A stretch of 10,667 nt of DNA. Source: Flavobacteriales bacterium. GTDB lineage: Bacteria > Bacteroidota > Bacteroidia > UBA10329. The first letter of the stretch is position 1; each line of letters starts with the position of its first letter. Below the pieces are notes generated by a model that saw only the letters and a list, made by a program, of their open reading frames with translations, was not told where the DNA came from and did no database searches. Positions 1-6,705 of this stretch are shown one piece after another. The translations under genes and the position numbers were made by a program. The stretch lies in NCBI GenBank assembly GCA_003456455.1, contig DMRV01000103.1, positions 1-10,667 of the forward strand. Direction: 5' to 3'.

Positions 1-156
1 CTCCTTGTAAACCAATAAGTCGGCTCTACTTTCATAATCAACCACAAAAACTTTTACATCTGCGCGACTTTCGTATTCTGAACTGAATACTTTTTGTGCC
101 TGAGCACTAACAGCGGATAGTCCAAAAACCAATATAAAAGCAACTAGTCTCATCAT
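1..156 (-). CDS. Secreted DUF6150-family protein, C-terminus cut by window edge
   Basis: Only the first 52 codons lie in the window; the rest runs off the left edge. The N-terminus is a clear Sec signal peptide: Met-Met-Arg, a hydrophobic core at about residues 4-16, and an Ala-rich cleavage region ending near residues 18-21 (SAQAQ). The mature part begins with short beta-strand-like repeats in which the hexamer YESRAD occurs twice (residues 29-34 and 41-46), each followed by a hydrophobic strand (VKVFVV, LLVY). This alternation of strands and 'YxxxAD' is what I remember of DUF6150 proteins in Bacteroidota, whose function is unknown. The start is at 156 or 153: both ATGs overlap the TGA stop of the upstream monooxygenase-fold gene (ATGATGA), so the two are probably translationally coupled in one operon. 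Family assignment is from memory and moderate. Confidence 0.7.
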   Translation of the reverse strand, partial: MMRLVAFILVFGLSAVSAQAQKVFSSEYESRADVKVFVVDYESRADLLVYKE

Positions 157-473
157 CCCATTCCGTATTCTCGTTCTACCTTACCAATTCTAACTCGGTA
201 TCCTTCATACCACTTCCGTTTCCCCATTTCTTTCGTCCTAAGGTGCTTCTGGTATTTAGACCATTCTTGAATGGTTTCCATGTCTTTAAAGTACAGCACA
301 GTTACGCCAAAGCCATCTTCATTTCTAAGTGATTCTGAACCAAGAAAGCCGCCCAACTTTTGAGCATCATTCCAAAGCGAATCGTTCATTTCAGTATAAC
401 CTTCTTCAACTCTGGTTCTTTGAGAGGTAAATACAACAGTAAAATATGGCGGTTTGGGCGTTTTAGCGAACAT
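153..473 (-). CDS. Antibiotic biosynthesis monooxygenase (ABM)-fold protein
   Basis: A complete 106-residue protein of the dimeric alpha/beta-barrel ABM superfamily. Visible hallmarks are an N-terminal strand PPYFTVVFTSQRT (residues 8-20), a helix with YTEMNDSLWNDAQKL, then the GFLGSES turn-strand (42-48), GFGVTVLYFKDMETIQEW (54-71) and a final helix with a KxWYxxYRVRIxxVEREYG tail (87-104). This pattern, including the 'W-YxxYRVR..VER.YG' ending, is shared by many bacterial stand-alone ABM proteins annotated only by fold. Members range from quinol monooxygenases to haem-degrading enzymes, and nothing here fixes the substrate. It is probably cytoplasmic, since no signal peptide is seen. It is first in a minus-strand pair with the secreted DUF6150 protein, whose start codon overlaps its stop. 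A 40-bp spacer separates it from the divergent DinB-like gene. Confidence 0.85.
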   Translation of the reverse strand: MFAKTPKPPYFTVVFTSQRTRVEEGYTEMNDSLWNDAQKLGGFLGSESLRNEDGFGVTVLYFKDMETIQEWSKYQKHLRTKEMGKRKWYEGYRVRIGKVEREYGMG

Positions 474-488
474 ATTCGTTAATTCAGC

Positions 489-505
489 AATTTGATTCGC
501 AAATT
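489..505. promoter_or_regulatory. Inverted repeat in divergent spacer (possible operator)
   Basis: The 40-bp spacer between the divergent ABM and DinB-like genes holds AATTTG (489-494), a 5-nt spacer and CAAATT (500-505), a perfect 6-bp dyad. It lies where control of both directions would be exerted. No convincing TAnnTTTG element is present on either strand, so promoters for this pair are not identified. A 6-bp AT-rich dyad can arise by chance; confidence is low. Confidence 0.25.
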
Positions 506-513
506 AGAGATAA

Positions 514-1023
514 ATGAGACCATCCAAATTAGCTTACGGTGAATACTACGCGAACTACATCGGTTTGGTAAAAGAAGATGATGTGCATAACGCATTGGCC
601 AATTCCGTAACTCCTTCCACAGAGTTTTGGAATTCATTAACCGAAGAGCAAGGCAATTATCGCTACGCTGAAGGCAAATGGAGTATAAAAGAACTGCTTC
701 AGCATATTATAGACACGGAACGTATTTTCAGTTACCGCGCATTGGCATTTGCTAGAGGTGAAACCACTACGCTACCTGGATATGATGAAAATGAATATGC
801 TGATGCTAGCCTAGCGGATGAACGAAAGCTTAGTGATTTGGTGCAAGAACTATCCGTGGTTCGGCAGTCAACATTACATCTATTTAACAGCTTTTCGTCT
901 GAGAATTTGGACAAAATTGGTGAAGCAAGTAACGCTCCTCTTTCGGCTAGAGCAGCTGGTTTCATTATAGTTGGTCACGAAATACATCACATGAATGTGT
1001 TGTCTGAAAAATATTTGGTGTAA
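514..1023 (+). CDS. DinB/YfiT-like putative metal-dependent hydrolase
   Basis: A 169-residue protein of the DinB superfamily, a four-helix bundle that binds one divalent metal through three histidines. Candidate ligands are visible: H64 in the helix motif WSIKELLQHIIDTER (56-70), and H155 with H158/H159 in GHEIHHMNVLSEKY (154-167). The second motif is close to the family's typical 'GHxxHHxxxixerY' ending. The region around residues 74-96, with SYRALAFARGE and a PGYDENEYA segment, is also typical of this subgroup. Members include thiol transferases (bacillithiol- or mycothiol-dependent) and many of unknown substrate, so no specific reaction is claimed. It is probably cytoplasmic. The start is preceded by a purine-rich stretch (agaga) rather than a strong Shine-Dalgarno. 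It appears monocistronic: 126 bp separate it from the next gene. Confidence 0.88.
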   Translation: MRPSKLAYGEYYANYIGLVKEDDVHNALANSVTPSTEFWNSLTEEQGNYRYAEGKWSIKELLQHIIDTERIFSYRALAFARGETTTLPGYDENEYADASLADERKLSDLVQELSVVRQSTLHLFNSFSSENLDKIGEASNAPLSARAAGFIIVGHEIHHMNVLSEKYLV

Positions 1024-1149
1024 GAATTATCTCAGAAAGAAACTTTTTCTTCAAATCGCTCATCAATAATGCGACCTTACGCAACTTGAATGCCTAAACC
1101 TCCGTTTTAAAAGCTGAGCGGCAGTTTTGCGGCATCAAACGCACTATCA
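1024..1149. other. Intergenic leader with no recognised signal
   Basis: These 126 bp precede the patatin-like gene. I see no TAnnTTTG element, strong hairpin, RNA gene or Shine-Dalgarno. A short direct repeat GCGGCA...GCGGCA lies near 1119-1135. The promoter of the downstream gene must lie here or upstream, but I cannot place it. Confidence 0.4.
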
Positions 1150-3462
1150 ATGTCATTTTTCAAAAAGGTATGGAATCATCAGGCCGTTCAGCGGACACTG
1201 TATTTCTTTCCTTTAAGATTATTGATTCTACACTTTAAGAAGAATTACCTACTGCTTTTTTCTTGGATTATCTTAGGTGCATTTGCATCTGGTGCCATTG
1301 GTAGTGGTTATGGAGTACCCTATTTATTCTGGGATCCGGAATATATGGGTAAGGTAGATTTCTGGTCTTTTTTGATTCTCGGCTTCTCGCTCGGGGGGTT
1401 CATTATGGCTTTTCATATTTCGAGTTATATCCAAAATTCGTATCGGTTTCCGTTTTTGGCCACGGTATCAAAACCATTCTTCAAATACTCACTCAACAAT
1501 TCTATTATCCCCGGGGTGTTTCTTGTGGTTTACGTCTATCATATCATTGATTTTCAGTATAAAAATGAGCTTTTCCTGTTAGAAAATGATTTAGAAGTCG
1601 GTAGCCGACTTGCTTGGGATATGGCTGGCTTTATTGGAGGAATCCTACTTTTTATGATTCCCGGTCACACATATTTTTTAGCGCTCAGCAGGAATATCTT
1701 CAAGGTAATTGGTGTCTCTGAAGAAGACCTTAGGATTAAGCGAAGAAAGAAAGCCATTCAGGTTCTAATGCAAAAGAATTTGGAATGGAGAAAAGTTAAT
1801 GCTCCGCGAGAAGGCGACTATGAATGGCGCGTGGTTACCTACTTGGTTAATTGGTTTAAGATTGGCTTAACACGAGATTCGGACCACTACGAACCCGAGA
1901 TGGTTCAGAAAGTTTTTCGGCAGAATCATATGATAGCGGTAGTGTTCGAAATAGTGGTTATAGTAACGTTTCTTATACTCGGTGCTTACAGGGAAACTCC
2001 CGAATTGTCGGTTCCAGCTGGGACCGTGATTTTTGTAACCAGCACCATGCTTTTAATGGTAACAAGTGCCATTCATTCAGCTCTTAGAGGTTGGTCTACA
2101 GTGTTTCTAATTGCCTCTGTTATTGGCATCCACTTTCTTGTTCAAAATGACATTCTGAAGTACGAAAGTCGTGCATACGGAATGAATTATGATGATGCCC
2201 CAGCCATTTATCAATTGGATTCATTAACCAATGTCCAACAGAGTTTTGCAACGTTAGACAAAGACGTAAATCACCATCATGAGATTCTAAAAAAGTGGAA
2301 ACTCAAAAACATTAAACGAAGATGGGAAAAGCCCAAAATGGTAATTGTTTGCGTTACGGGAGGTGGTGCTCGCTCCGCACTTTGGAGTTATAAAGCCATG
2401 CAAGTGGCCGACAGTATTACAAATGGCCAATTAATGACGCATACGCAATTAATGTGTGGTGCTTCTGGTGGCATGTTTGGCTTGGCATACAGCCGAGAAT
2501 TGTATTTGCGTTCGCTGACCAACGATTCCATTGACCTTAACAATCAAGAATATGTGGATAGGATGGGGATGGATGTTTTGAACCCAATTGGAACATCTCT
2601 TGCTCTTAACGATTGGTTTATCCGCTTCCAAAAATTCAGGGATGGAACGTATATATATTCTAAGGATAGAGGCTATGCGTTAGAGAAGCAATTCAATGAG
2701 AATACACTTGGCTTCGTGGATAAGCGTTTAGGCGATTATGCGCTGCCAGAACGCGAAGCTCTGATTCCTATGATGTTTTTCTCACCTAGCATCATCAATG
2801 ATGGACGAAGTCTGTACATCAGTTCCCAGCCAATTGCACATCTTACTTTTAATCATCCTAGCCAGCTAAAAGGACAACCGCTGCAATCTGCGGTAGAGTT
2901 TAGGAGACTGTTTAAAAACCAGGACGCGGATAACGTTTGGTTTAGTTCTGTGCTGAGAATGAATGCCACGTTTCCATTTATTTCTCCATCTGTTACGCTG
3001 CCAAGTGAGCCAGAAATTGAAGTGATGGATGCGGGGTTCCGAGACACATATGGTACTTCTGTAGCCATTAAACACTTATACTCCATCAGAAAATGGGTAG
3101 AGAAAAACACAAGTGGTGTTGTTATTCTTCAAATTCGAGACAGCAAGAAAATTGAGCCCGTCCATCCTAACGAAACGCGTTCTCTTGTTAAACTCATTAC
3201 CAACCCATTAGGGCATATTTATGACAACCTGTTTACAATGCAGGACTACACAAATGATGACCTAACCGTTTACGCGCAAGATTGGTTAAACACAGATCTC
3301 GAGTTGATTGACCTTGAACTTACCCGACCCGAATTAGAAGATATCTCTCTAAGCTGGCACCTGACCACCAAGGAAAAGTCGATTATTCACCGTTCTGCTT
3401 ACAACAAGAAAAACCAAGCAGCCATGCTTCGTTTAAAGGAATTGCTGGAAGAAATGAAATAG
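1150..3462 (+). CDS. Membrane-anchored patatin-like serine hydrolase/phospholipase
   Basis: A 770-residue two-part protein. The N-terminal half has about seven hydrophobic segments: roughly 33-52, 71-93, 117-134, 156-178, 260-279, 287-307 and 314-332. An Arg/Lys-rich loop lies at 180-258 (IKRRKK at 196-201). The C-terminal part (about 395-770) carries the patatin signature: the oxyanion-hole glycines GGGAR at 404-408, the nucleophile elbow GASGG with Ser439, and the second dyad residue Asp627 in MDAGF (DAG instead of the more usual DGG/DGA). Patatins are Ser-Asp dyad lipid acyl hydrolases, so this is probably an inner-membrane phospholipase or lysophospholipase; the substrate is unknown. By the positive-inside rule the basic loop would be cytoplasmic. 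With seven segments that would put the catalytic domain in the periplasm, though this rests on helix counting by eye. It ends convergently with the E1 gene, 35 bp away, and stops with TAG. Confidence 0.85.
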   Translation: MSFFKKVWNHQAVQRTLYFFPLRLLILHFKKNYLLLFSWIILGAFASGAIGSGYGVPYLFWDPEYMGKVDFWSFLILGFSLGGFIMAFHISSYIQNSYRFPFLATVSKPFFKYSLNNSIIPGVFLVVYVYHIIDFQYKNELFLLENDLEVGSRLAWDMAGFIGGILLFMIPGHTYFLALSRNIFKVIGVSEEDLRIKRRKKAIQVLMQKNLEWRKVNAPREGDYEWRVVTYLVNWFKIGLTRDSDHYEPEMVQKVFRQNHMIAVVFEIVVIVTFLILGAYRETPELSVPAGTVIFVTSTMLLMVTSAIHSALRGWSTVFLIASVIGIHFLVQNDILKYESRAYGMNYDDAPAIYQLDSLTNVQQSFATLDKDVNHHHEILKKWKLKNIKRRWEKPKMVIVCVTGGGARSALWSYKAMQVADSITNGQLMTHTQLMCGASGGMFGLAYSRELYLRSLTNDSIDLNNQEYVDRMGMDVLNPIGTSLALNDWFIRFQKFRDGTYIYSKDRGYALEKQFNENTLGFVDKRLGDYALPEREALIPMMFFSPSIINDGRSLYISSQPIAHLTFNHPSQLKGQPLQSAVEFRRLFKNQDADNVWFSSVLRMNATFPFISPSVTLPSEPEIEVMDAGFRDTYGTSVAIKHLYSIRKWVEKNTSGVVILQIRDSKKIEPVHPNETRSLVKLITNPLGHIYDNLFTMQDYTNDDLTVYAQDWLNTDLELIDLELTRPELEDISLSWHLTTKEKSIIHRSAYNKKNQAAMLRLKELLEEMK

Positions 3463-3497
3463 TTGCAAACTTTACCTGCTTCCTAAACTAGCAGCTA

Positions 3498-3848
3498 TCA
3501 ATAATTCAACAGCTTAAAAACCTGCTCTGAAAACCTGTTTTTGGGGAGGAATTCAGCCTCTAATTTTCCAATAAACGGAACAGGAGTATCCAAACTAGCA
3601 CAACGCAAAACTGGCGCATCTAAATGTTCAAACGCATTCTCTGTGATGAAGGCGGAAAGTTCGGAAGCAAGACCTCCAATTAGCGTGTCTTCGTGCAGAA
3701 TAATAACTCTTCCAGTTTTCTTAGCTGTTTCCAGAATGGCTTGCTTGTCATAGGGAAGTAAGGTTCTCAAGTCTAATAGGTCTGCTGATATCTCAGCATT
3801 TTCATTTAGAAACTCTAATGCCCAATGCACACCAATGCCGTAGGTCAT
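3498..3848 (-). pseudogene. C-terminal fragment of interrupted E1 alpha/beta (transketolase C domain)
   Basis: This open frame continues the upstream E1 frame after an internal TAG; six further sense codons (GADVSI) lie between the TAG and the Met at 3848. The 116 residues are the C-terminal domain of the E1 beta half. It runs from MTYGIGVHWALEF through DLRTLLPYD and RVIILHEDTLIGGLASELSAFI to a C-terminal VPFIGKLEAEFLP region. In E1 enzymes this domain lies at the dimer interface and contacts the E2 core. It has no cofactor site of its own, so the fragment alone would not be an enzyme. The ATG at 3848 is an ordinary internal Met of the full protein and sits only 21 nt past the TAG, so reinitiation is possible but unproven. 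Its own stop (TGA, 3498-3500) faces the patatin gene. Confidence 0.85.
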
Positions 3849-3866
3849 AATGGATACATCAGCCCC

Positions 3867-3869
3867 CTA
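3867..3869 (-). other. In-frame amber codon interrupting E1 gene
   Basis: On the minus strand the codons read GTG CGG TAG GGG GCT GAT. From memory, homologues read V-R-E-G-x-D here, so a Glu codon GAG has become TAG by one G-to-T change (C-to-A on the plus strand). Frame is conserved on both sides (3846 and 3867 differ by 21 nt), which excludes a simple indel. TAG ends two ordinary genes in this window (3460-3462 and 10608-10610), so a genome-wide reassignment of TAG is unlikely. Confidence 0.85.
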
Positions 3870-5474
3870 CCGCACCAAATTCGCTTTACCGATTTCCACA
3901 TTATAATAACCTTCCGAAACTTCTTCCCGGATGCTTCTGTAAAGCGATTTTTGCTCGAAGAACATGACTGGATTCGGGTCTTCGAAAGCCGAAATGAGCA
4001 ATCCTTTAGCATCTGATGGAAATGCAGGATACACAACCTTCAAACCTGGCGTATGTGCAAACCAAGCTTCATTGCTTTGCGAATGAAACGGTCCTGCTCC
4101 CACTCCAGCACCTGTTGGCATCCGTACAACCACATCAGCATTCTGTCCCCAACGGTAATGCGATTTGGCAAGATTGTTCACAATTTGATTAAACCCGCAA
4201 GTCACGAAATCGGCAAACTGCATTTCAACCATGGACTTTTTTCCTTGGATTGAAAGCCCCAATCCCGTTCCAACAATTGCTGATTCGCACAGCGGTGTAT
4301 TCCGAACTCGGTCTTTACCGAATTGCTCTAAAAACCCTTCAGTTATCTTGAAAACACCACCATAATCTGCAATATCCTGTCCCATGAGAATAAGGTCAGA
4401 ATGCTTTATCATAGCTTCCCGAAGTCCATCAGAAATTGCATCAATCAGCCGCTTTTCAGTTTTCTCCGAAGCAGCCTCAATTGGTTGATGTACGTGATTA
4501 GCATAAACATCTGCTATTTCTAATCCTGCATTCGACTCAACCTCACTTTCAGCATAAGCAACTTCAAGTCCAGCAGTAATTTCTGCCATGATCTCTTGCT
4601 TACACTTCACTTCCAACTCCTCGGATAGAATATTTTGCTCTCTCAGAAAGCTCTGATAGTTGACCAGAGGGTCTTTTAGAGCCCACATTTCCATAAGTTC
4701 CTTCGGAACATATTTGGTTCCTGAAGCTTCCTCATGACCACGCATTCTAAAGGTCATGCACTCCAAAAGAACAGGCCGTGGATTCTTACTAATATCAGTC
4801 TTTAGTTTAGAAACGGCCTCAAACACTTCTAAGATGTTGTTTCCATCTACCTGCACACCTTCAATACCGTACCCAATCGCCTTATCTATAAACTGCTTGC
4901 AACGAAACTGCTCATTGCTTGGCGTACTCAATCCATAACCGTTATTCTCAACAATAAAAATGACCGGCAAGTTCCACACTGCAGCCACATTGATGCTTTC
5001 GTGAAAATCGCCTTCACTAGCTCCACCATCGCCACTAAAAACAGCGGTAACCTTTCCCGTTTCATCCAGTTTTTGAGCAAGAGCAATTCCATCTGCAACG
5101 CCCATTTGCGGACCCAAATGAGAGATCATGCCGATTATATGATGCTCTTTAGAGCCAAAATGAAAACTACGGTCTCGACCTTTTGTAAAACCACTTGCTT
5201 TGCCCTGAAACTGAGCAAACAGTCTGTTTAGCGGAATTCCACGTGAAGTAAAAACCCCCAGATTCCGGTGCATAGGAAGTATGTATTCGTCTGCATCTAA
5301 CGCAGCTGCAACACCAACAGAAATGGCTTCTTGTCCAATGCCAGAAAACCATTTACTGATTTTTCCTTGCCGAAGTAAAACGAGCATTTTCTCCTCTATC
5401 AGCCGCGGCTTCAAAAGTTGTCTATACAGTTCTAAAAGCTGCGAATCGGTCCGTAGTCCTTTCTTAAAATCCAT
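3867..5474 (-). CDS. Fused E1 alpha/beta of 2-oxoisovalerate-type dehydrogenase, truncated by amber stop
   Basis: The 535 translated residues hold the E1 alpha domain and the pyrimidine-binding domain of E1 beta in one chain, the fused arrangement common in Bacteroidota. E1 decarboxylates a 2-oxoacid with thiamine diphosphate and passes the acyl group to lipoyl-E2. Alpha features: IGQEA (46-50), the HRN loop (His69), the ThDP/Mg motif from GDGG (148-151) to NN (177-178), and RGHEEASGTKY (246-255). Beta (about 341-535): LMGQDIADYGGVF, NTPLCESAIVG with a conserved Glu397, QFADF, and GPFHSQS with His464. The sequence favours branched-chain 2-oxoacids over pyruvate, but substrate is inferred. With readthrough, the protein would be 658 residues, the normal family length. 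As read, it loses its last ~122 residues and is probably inactive or unstable. The start at 5474 has a TACATTTG element 18 nt upstream. Confidence 0.92.
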   Translation of the reverse strand: MDFKKGLRTDSQLLELYRQLLKPRLIEEKMLVLLRQGKISKWFSGIGQEAISVGVAAALDADEYILPMHRNLGVFTSRGIPLNRLFAQFQGKASGFTKGRDRSFHFGSKEHHIIGMISHLGPQMGVADGIALAQKLDETGKVTAVFSGDGGASEGDFHESINVAAVWNLPVIFIVENNGYGLSTPSNEQFRCKQFIDKAIGYGIEGVQVDGNNILEVFEAVSKLKTDISKNPRPVLLECMTFRMRGHEEASGTKYVPKELMEMWALKDPLVNYQSFLREQNILSEELEVKCKQEIMAEITAGLEVAYAESEVESNAGLEIADVYANHVHQPIEAASEKTEKRLIDAISDGLREAMIKHSDLILMGQDIADYGGVFKITEGFLEQFGKDRVRNTPLCESAIVGTGLGLSIQGKKSMVEMQFADFVTCGFNQIVNNLAKSHYRWGQNADVVVRMPTGAGVGAGPFHSQSNEAWFAHTPGLKVVYPAFPSDAKGLLISAFEDPNPVMFFEQKSLYRSIREEVSEGYYNVEIGKANLVR

Positions 5475-5491
5475 TCTCCGTTTGTTGGTTT

Positions 5492-5499
5492 CAAATGTA
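5492..5499 (-). promoter_or_regulatory. -7 promoter element of the E1 gene
   Basis: The minus strand reads TACATTTG, an exact match to the Bacteroidota housekeeping -7 consensus TAnnTTTG. It ends 17 bases before the E1 start codon, giving a leader of only about 10-15 nt. No TTG is visible at the expected 17-23 bp further upstream, so the -33 element is weak or absent. Confidence 0.5.
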
Positions 5500-5529
5500 G
5501 AAAAAGGGCTGACGCTACACAGCTAAGAC

Positions 5530-5550
5530 GTAAATGGAAAGTTCATTTAC
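5530..5550. promoter_or_regulatory. Perfect inverted repeat overlapping lipoprotein promoter (possible operator)
   Basis: GTAAATG (5530-5536) and CATTTAC (5544-5550) form a perfect 7-bp inverted repeat around a 7-nt spacer. The right arm overlaps the first three bases of the TACATTTG -7 element of the lipoprotein gene at 5581, where a bound repressor would block RNA polymerase. No regulator gene is nearby, so its identity is unknown. Confidence 0.4.
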
Positions 5551-5555
5551 ATTTG
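5548..5555 (+). promoter_or_regulatory. -7 promoter element of first EGF-like lipoprotein
   Basis: TACATTTG matches TAnnTTTG exactly and lies 25 bp before the ATG at 5581. It is the same octamer as in the divergent E1 promoter and before the second lipoprotein. No TTG is visible at the usual -33 distance. Confidence 0.55.
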
Positions 5556-5580
5556 TTCACAATCAGACAAACTGACCTTA

Positions 5581-6057
5581 ATGAAGAACCTGCTGCTTGC
5601 TCTAACAACACTTATAGCACTTGGATTAGCCTCTTGTTCCCCTGATGCTTGCGAAAAAGTTACCTGCTTGAACGATGGTATTTGTGAATCTGGCGAATGC
5701 GCCTGTACATCAGGTTTCGAAGGTCCAAATTGTGCCACAGAGCAACGACAGGCATTTGTTGGAACCTATTCTGTAACTGAAAGCTGCAACCTGGGAGATT
5801 TCTACTACGATATTACCATTAGTGCTGATTCTGAAACACTAACCGAAATTACGCTGAGCAACCTTGGCGATTTCGATTTTGAAATTACCGGAGTGGTGAA
5901 TGGAACATCTGTCAGTTTCACAAACCAAACCGGAAATGGCTCAAGCGTAAATGGAACGGGGGAGCTTAGGAATGGAACCTTAACAATTGAGTACACATTA
6001 GTTACTTCAAGTAGTCAAACGCTTACCTGTTCTTTAACAGGATTAATTCAGGAATAA
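5581..6057 (+). CDS. Lipoprotein with EGF-like module, paralogue 1
   Basis: A 158-residue predicted lipoprotein. The signal sequence ends in the lipobox LASC, with Cys19 the lipidation site, so it is expected to be anchored in the outer membrane or the outer face of the inner membrane. Next comes a compact EGF-like module with six cysteines (24, 29, 35, 40, 42, 51) in the EGF order, including CxC and the closing GFEGPNC. The remaining ~105 residues are Thr/Ser/Asn-rich with alternating strands and no catalytic motif, suggesting a small beta-sandwich. Two cysteines (about 72 and 150) may form a disulfide there. It is clearly homologous to the next gene over its whole mature length. EGF-like modules usually mediate binding, but the ligand is unknown. 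The gene has its own -7 element, and a hairpin follows directly at its stop codon. Confidence 0.85.
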   Translation: MKNLLLALTTLIALGLASCSPDACEKVTCLNDGICESGECACTSGFEGPNCATEQRQAFVGTYSVTESCNLGDFYYDITISADSETLTEITLSNLGDFDFEITGVVNGTSVSFTNQTGNGSSVNGTGELRNGTLTIEYTLVTSSSQTLTCSLTGLIQE

Positions 6058-6079
6058 GTGCTTATTCACAATAAGTACT
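6057..6079 (+). repeat. Hairpin/near-palindrome after first lipoprotein
   Basis: CTTATT (6061-6066), loop CAC and AATAAG (6070-6075) form a perfect 6-bp stem. In RNA it extends by a G-U pair and three more pairs to 10 bp (6057-6079), starting at the last base of the TAA stop. ATAAGT occurs three times here (6054, 6071, 6082). No T-run follows, so it is a poor intrinsic terminator. It could stabilise the 3' end or act as an operator for the next gene. Confidence 0.4.
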
Positions 6080-6122
6080 GTATAAGTGGGACATTATCAA
6101 ACTTCAAAGTGTTCAATTTTCC

Positions 6123-6130
6123 TACATTTG
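6123..6130 (+). promoter_or_regulatory. -7 promoter element of second EGF-like lipoprotein
   Basis: TACATTTG is an exact TAnnTTTG match 34 bp before the ATG at 6165. It implies that the second lipoprotein can be transcribed separately from the first, with a leader of about 30 nt. No clear TTG is found at -33. Confidence 0.55.
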
Positions 6131-6164
6131 CACCCGTTCAATCAAAAAACTAAAACAGAACAAA

Positions 6165-6653
6165 ATGAAATTAAAAACAAGAATTTTTCAAATTTTAGGA
6201 GTAGCTGCTATTGCAACTATCGGAATGACATCATGTGATACGGATGCATGTACTGATGTTGAGTGTGGGGATTACGGAAAATGCCTTGATGGTGATTGCG
6301 TTTGTGACGCTGGTTTCGAAGGTACAGATTGCGCAACTCTTTCAAGAGCTGAGTTTTTAGCTTCTTATACTGTTTCTGAAGTCTGTACCTCTGGACCCTA
6401 CACTTATAACATTACAGTTTCAACTTCTGCAACTGGAATGGATAAGGTTGTAGTACAAAACTTCGGAGATTTCGGTGTTGACTTAGTTGGAACAGTTGAT
6501 GGTAACAGCGTTACTTTCGCAAGTCAGAGTGGTGGATCTACTGCTACTTTTAGCGGGTCAGGACAAATTGCTGGAACTATTCTTTCAATTACTTACACAG
6601 TGACTGACGGAACTGATTCGGATAGCTGCATAATGACTTGTACTAAGCAGTAA
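6165..6653 (+). CDS. Lipoprotein with EGF-like module, paralogue 2
   Basis: A 162-residue predicted lipoprotein with signal sequence and lipobox MTSC (Cys24). A six-cysteine EGF-like module follows (29, 34, 40, 45, 47, 56), closing with GFEGTDC. Then comes a ~100-residue Ser/Thr/Gly-rich beta domain with NITVS, NFGDFGVDLVGTVDGNSVTF and ITYTV strands. These align with DITIS, NLGDFDFEITGVVNGTSVSF and IEYTL of the preceding gene, so the pair is a tandem duplication that has since diverged. By eye, about 45% of residues are identical over the first ~64 mature positions. The two C-terminal cysteines near 156 and 160 differ in spacing from paralogue 1. Its codons look more A/T-ending than paralogue 1, which may reflect higher expression. 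It has its own -7 element and a strong terminator 18 bp past the TAA. Confidence 0.85.
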   Translation: MKLKTRIFQILGVAAIATIGMTSCDTDACTDVECGDYGKCLDGDCVCDAGFEGTDCATLSRAEFLASYTVSEVCTSGPYTYNITVSTSATGMDKVVVQNFGDFGVDLVGTVDGNSVTFASQSGGSTATFSGSGQIAGTILSITYTVTDGTDSDSCIMTCTKQ

Positions 6654-6671
6654 TTGTAAGTTTGTTTTATT

Positions 6672-6705
6672 AAAAAGGGGTGTTCTTCTGAGCACCCCTT
6701 TTTTT
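6672..6705 (+). terminator. Intrinsic terminator after lipoprotein pair
   Basis: AAAAAGGGGTGTTC (6672-6685) pairs with GAGCACCCCTTTTT (6690-6703) through a TTCT loop, with one G-U pair. A run of seven T follows the GC core (6699-6705). Placed 18 bp after the second lipoprotein's stop, it is a clear Rho-independent terminator. Confidence 0.9.

Noticed and set aside
261..283. CCATTC-TT-GAATGG palindrome and the adjacent GAATGG-TTT-CCATGT, similar to the dehydrogenase operator
   Set aside because: It lies within the ABM coding sequence, the second repeat is imperfect, and no promoter is near; treated as coincidence.
1030..1055. Weak AGAAAG/TTTTCT stem after the DinB-like gene
   Set aside because: AT-rich, short, includes a G-U pair and lacks a proper T-run after the stem.
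3476..3494. CTGCT-N9-AGCAG hairpin between the convergent patatin and E1 genes
   Set aside because: The stem is only 5 bp and no T-run follows on either strand, so it is not a credible terminator.
3867..3869. Genetic-code reassignment or pyrrolysine-type decoding of TAG
   Set aside because: TAG ends the patatin-like and DUF6265 genes normally in this window, and nothing suggests pyrrolysine machinery.
3845..4036. Overlapping open frames on both strands around the E1 interruption
   Set aside because: They are other-frame shadows; the E1 frame is conserved on both sides of the TAG and explains the region.
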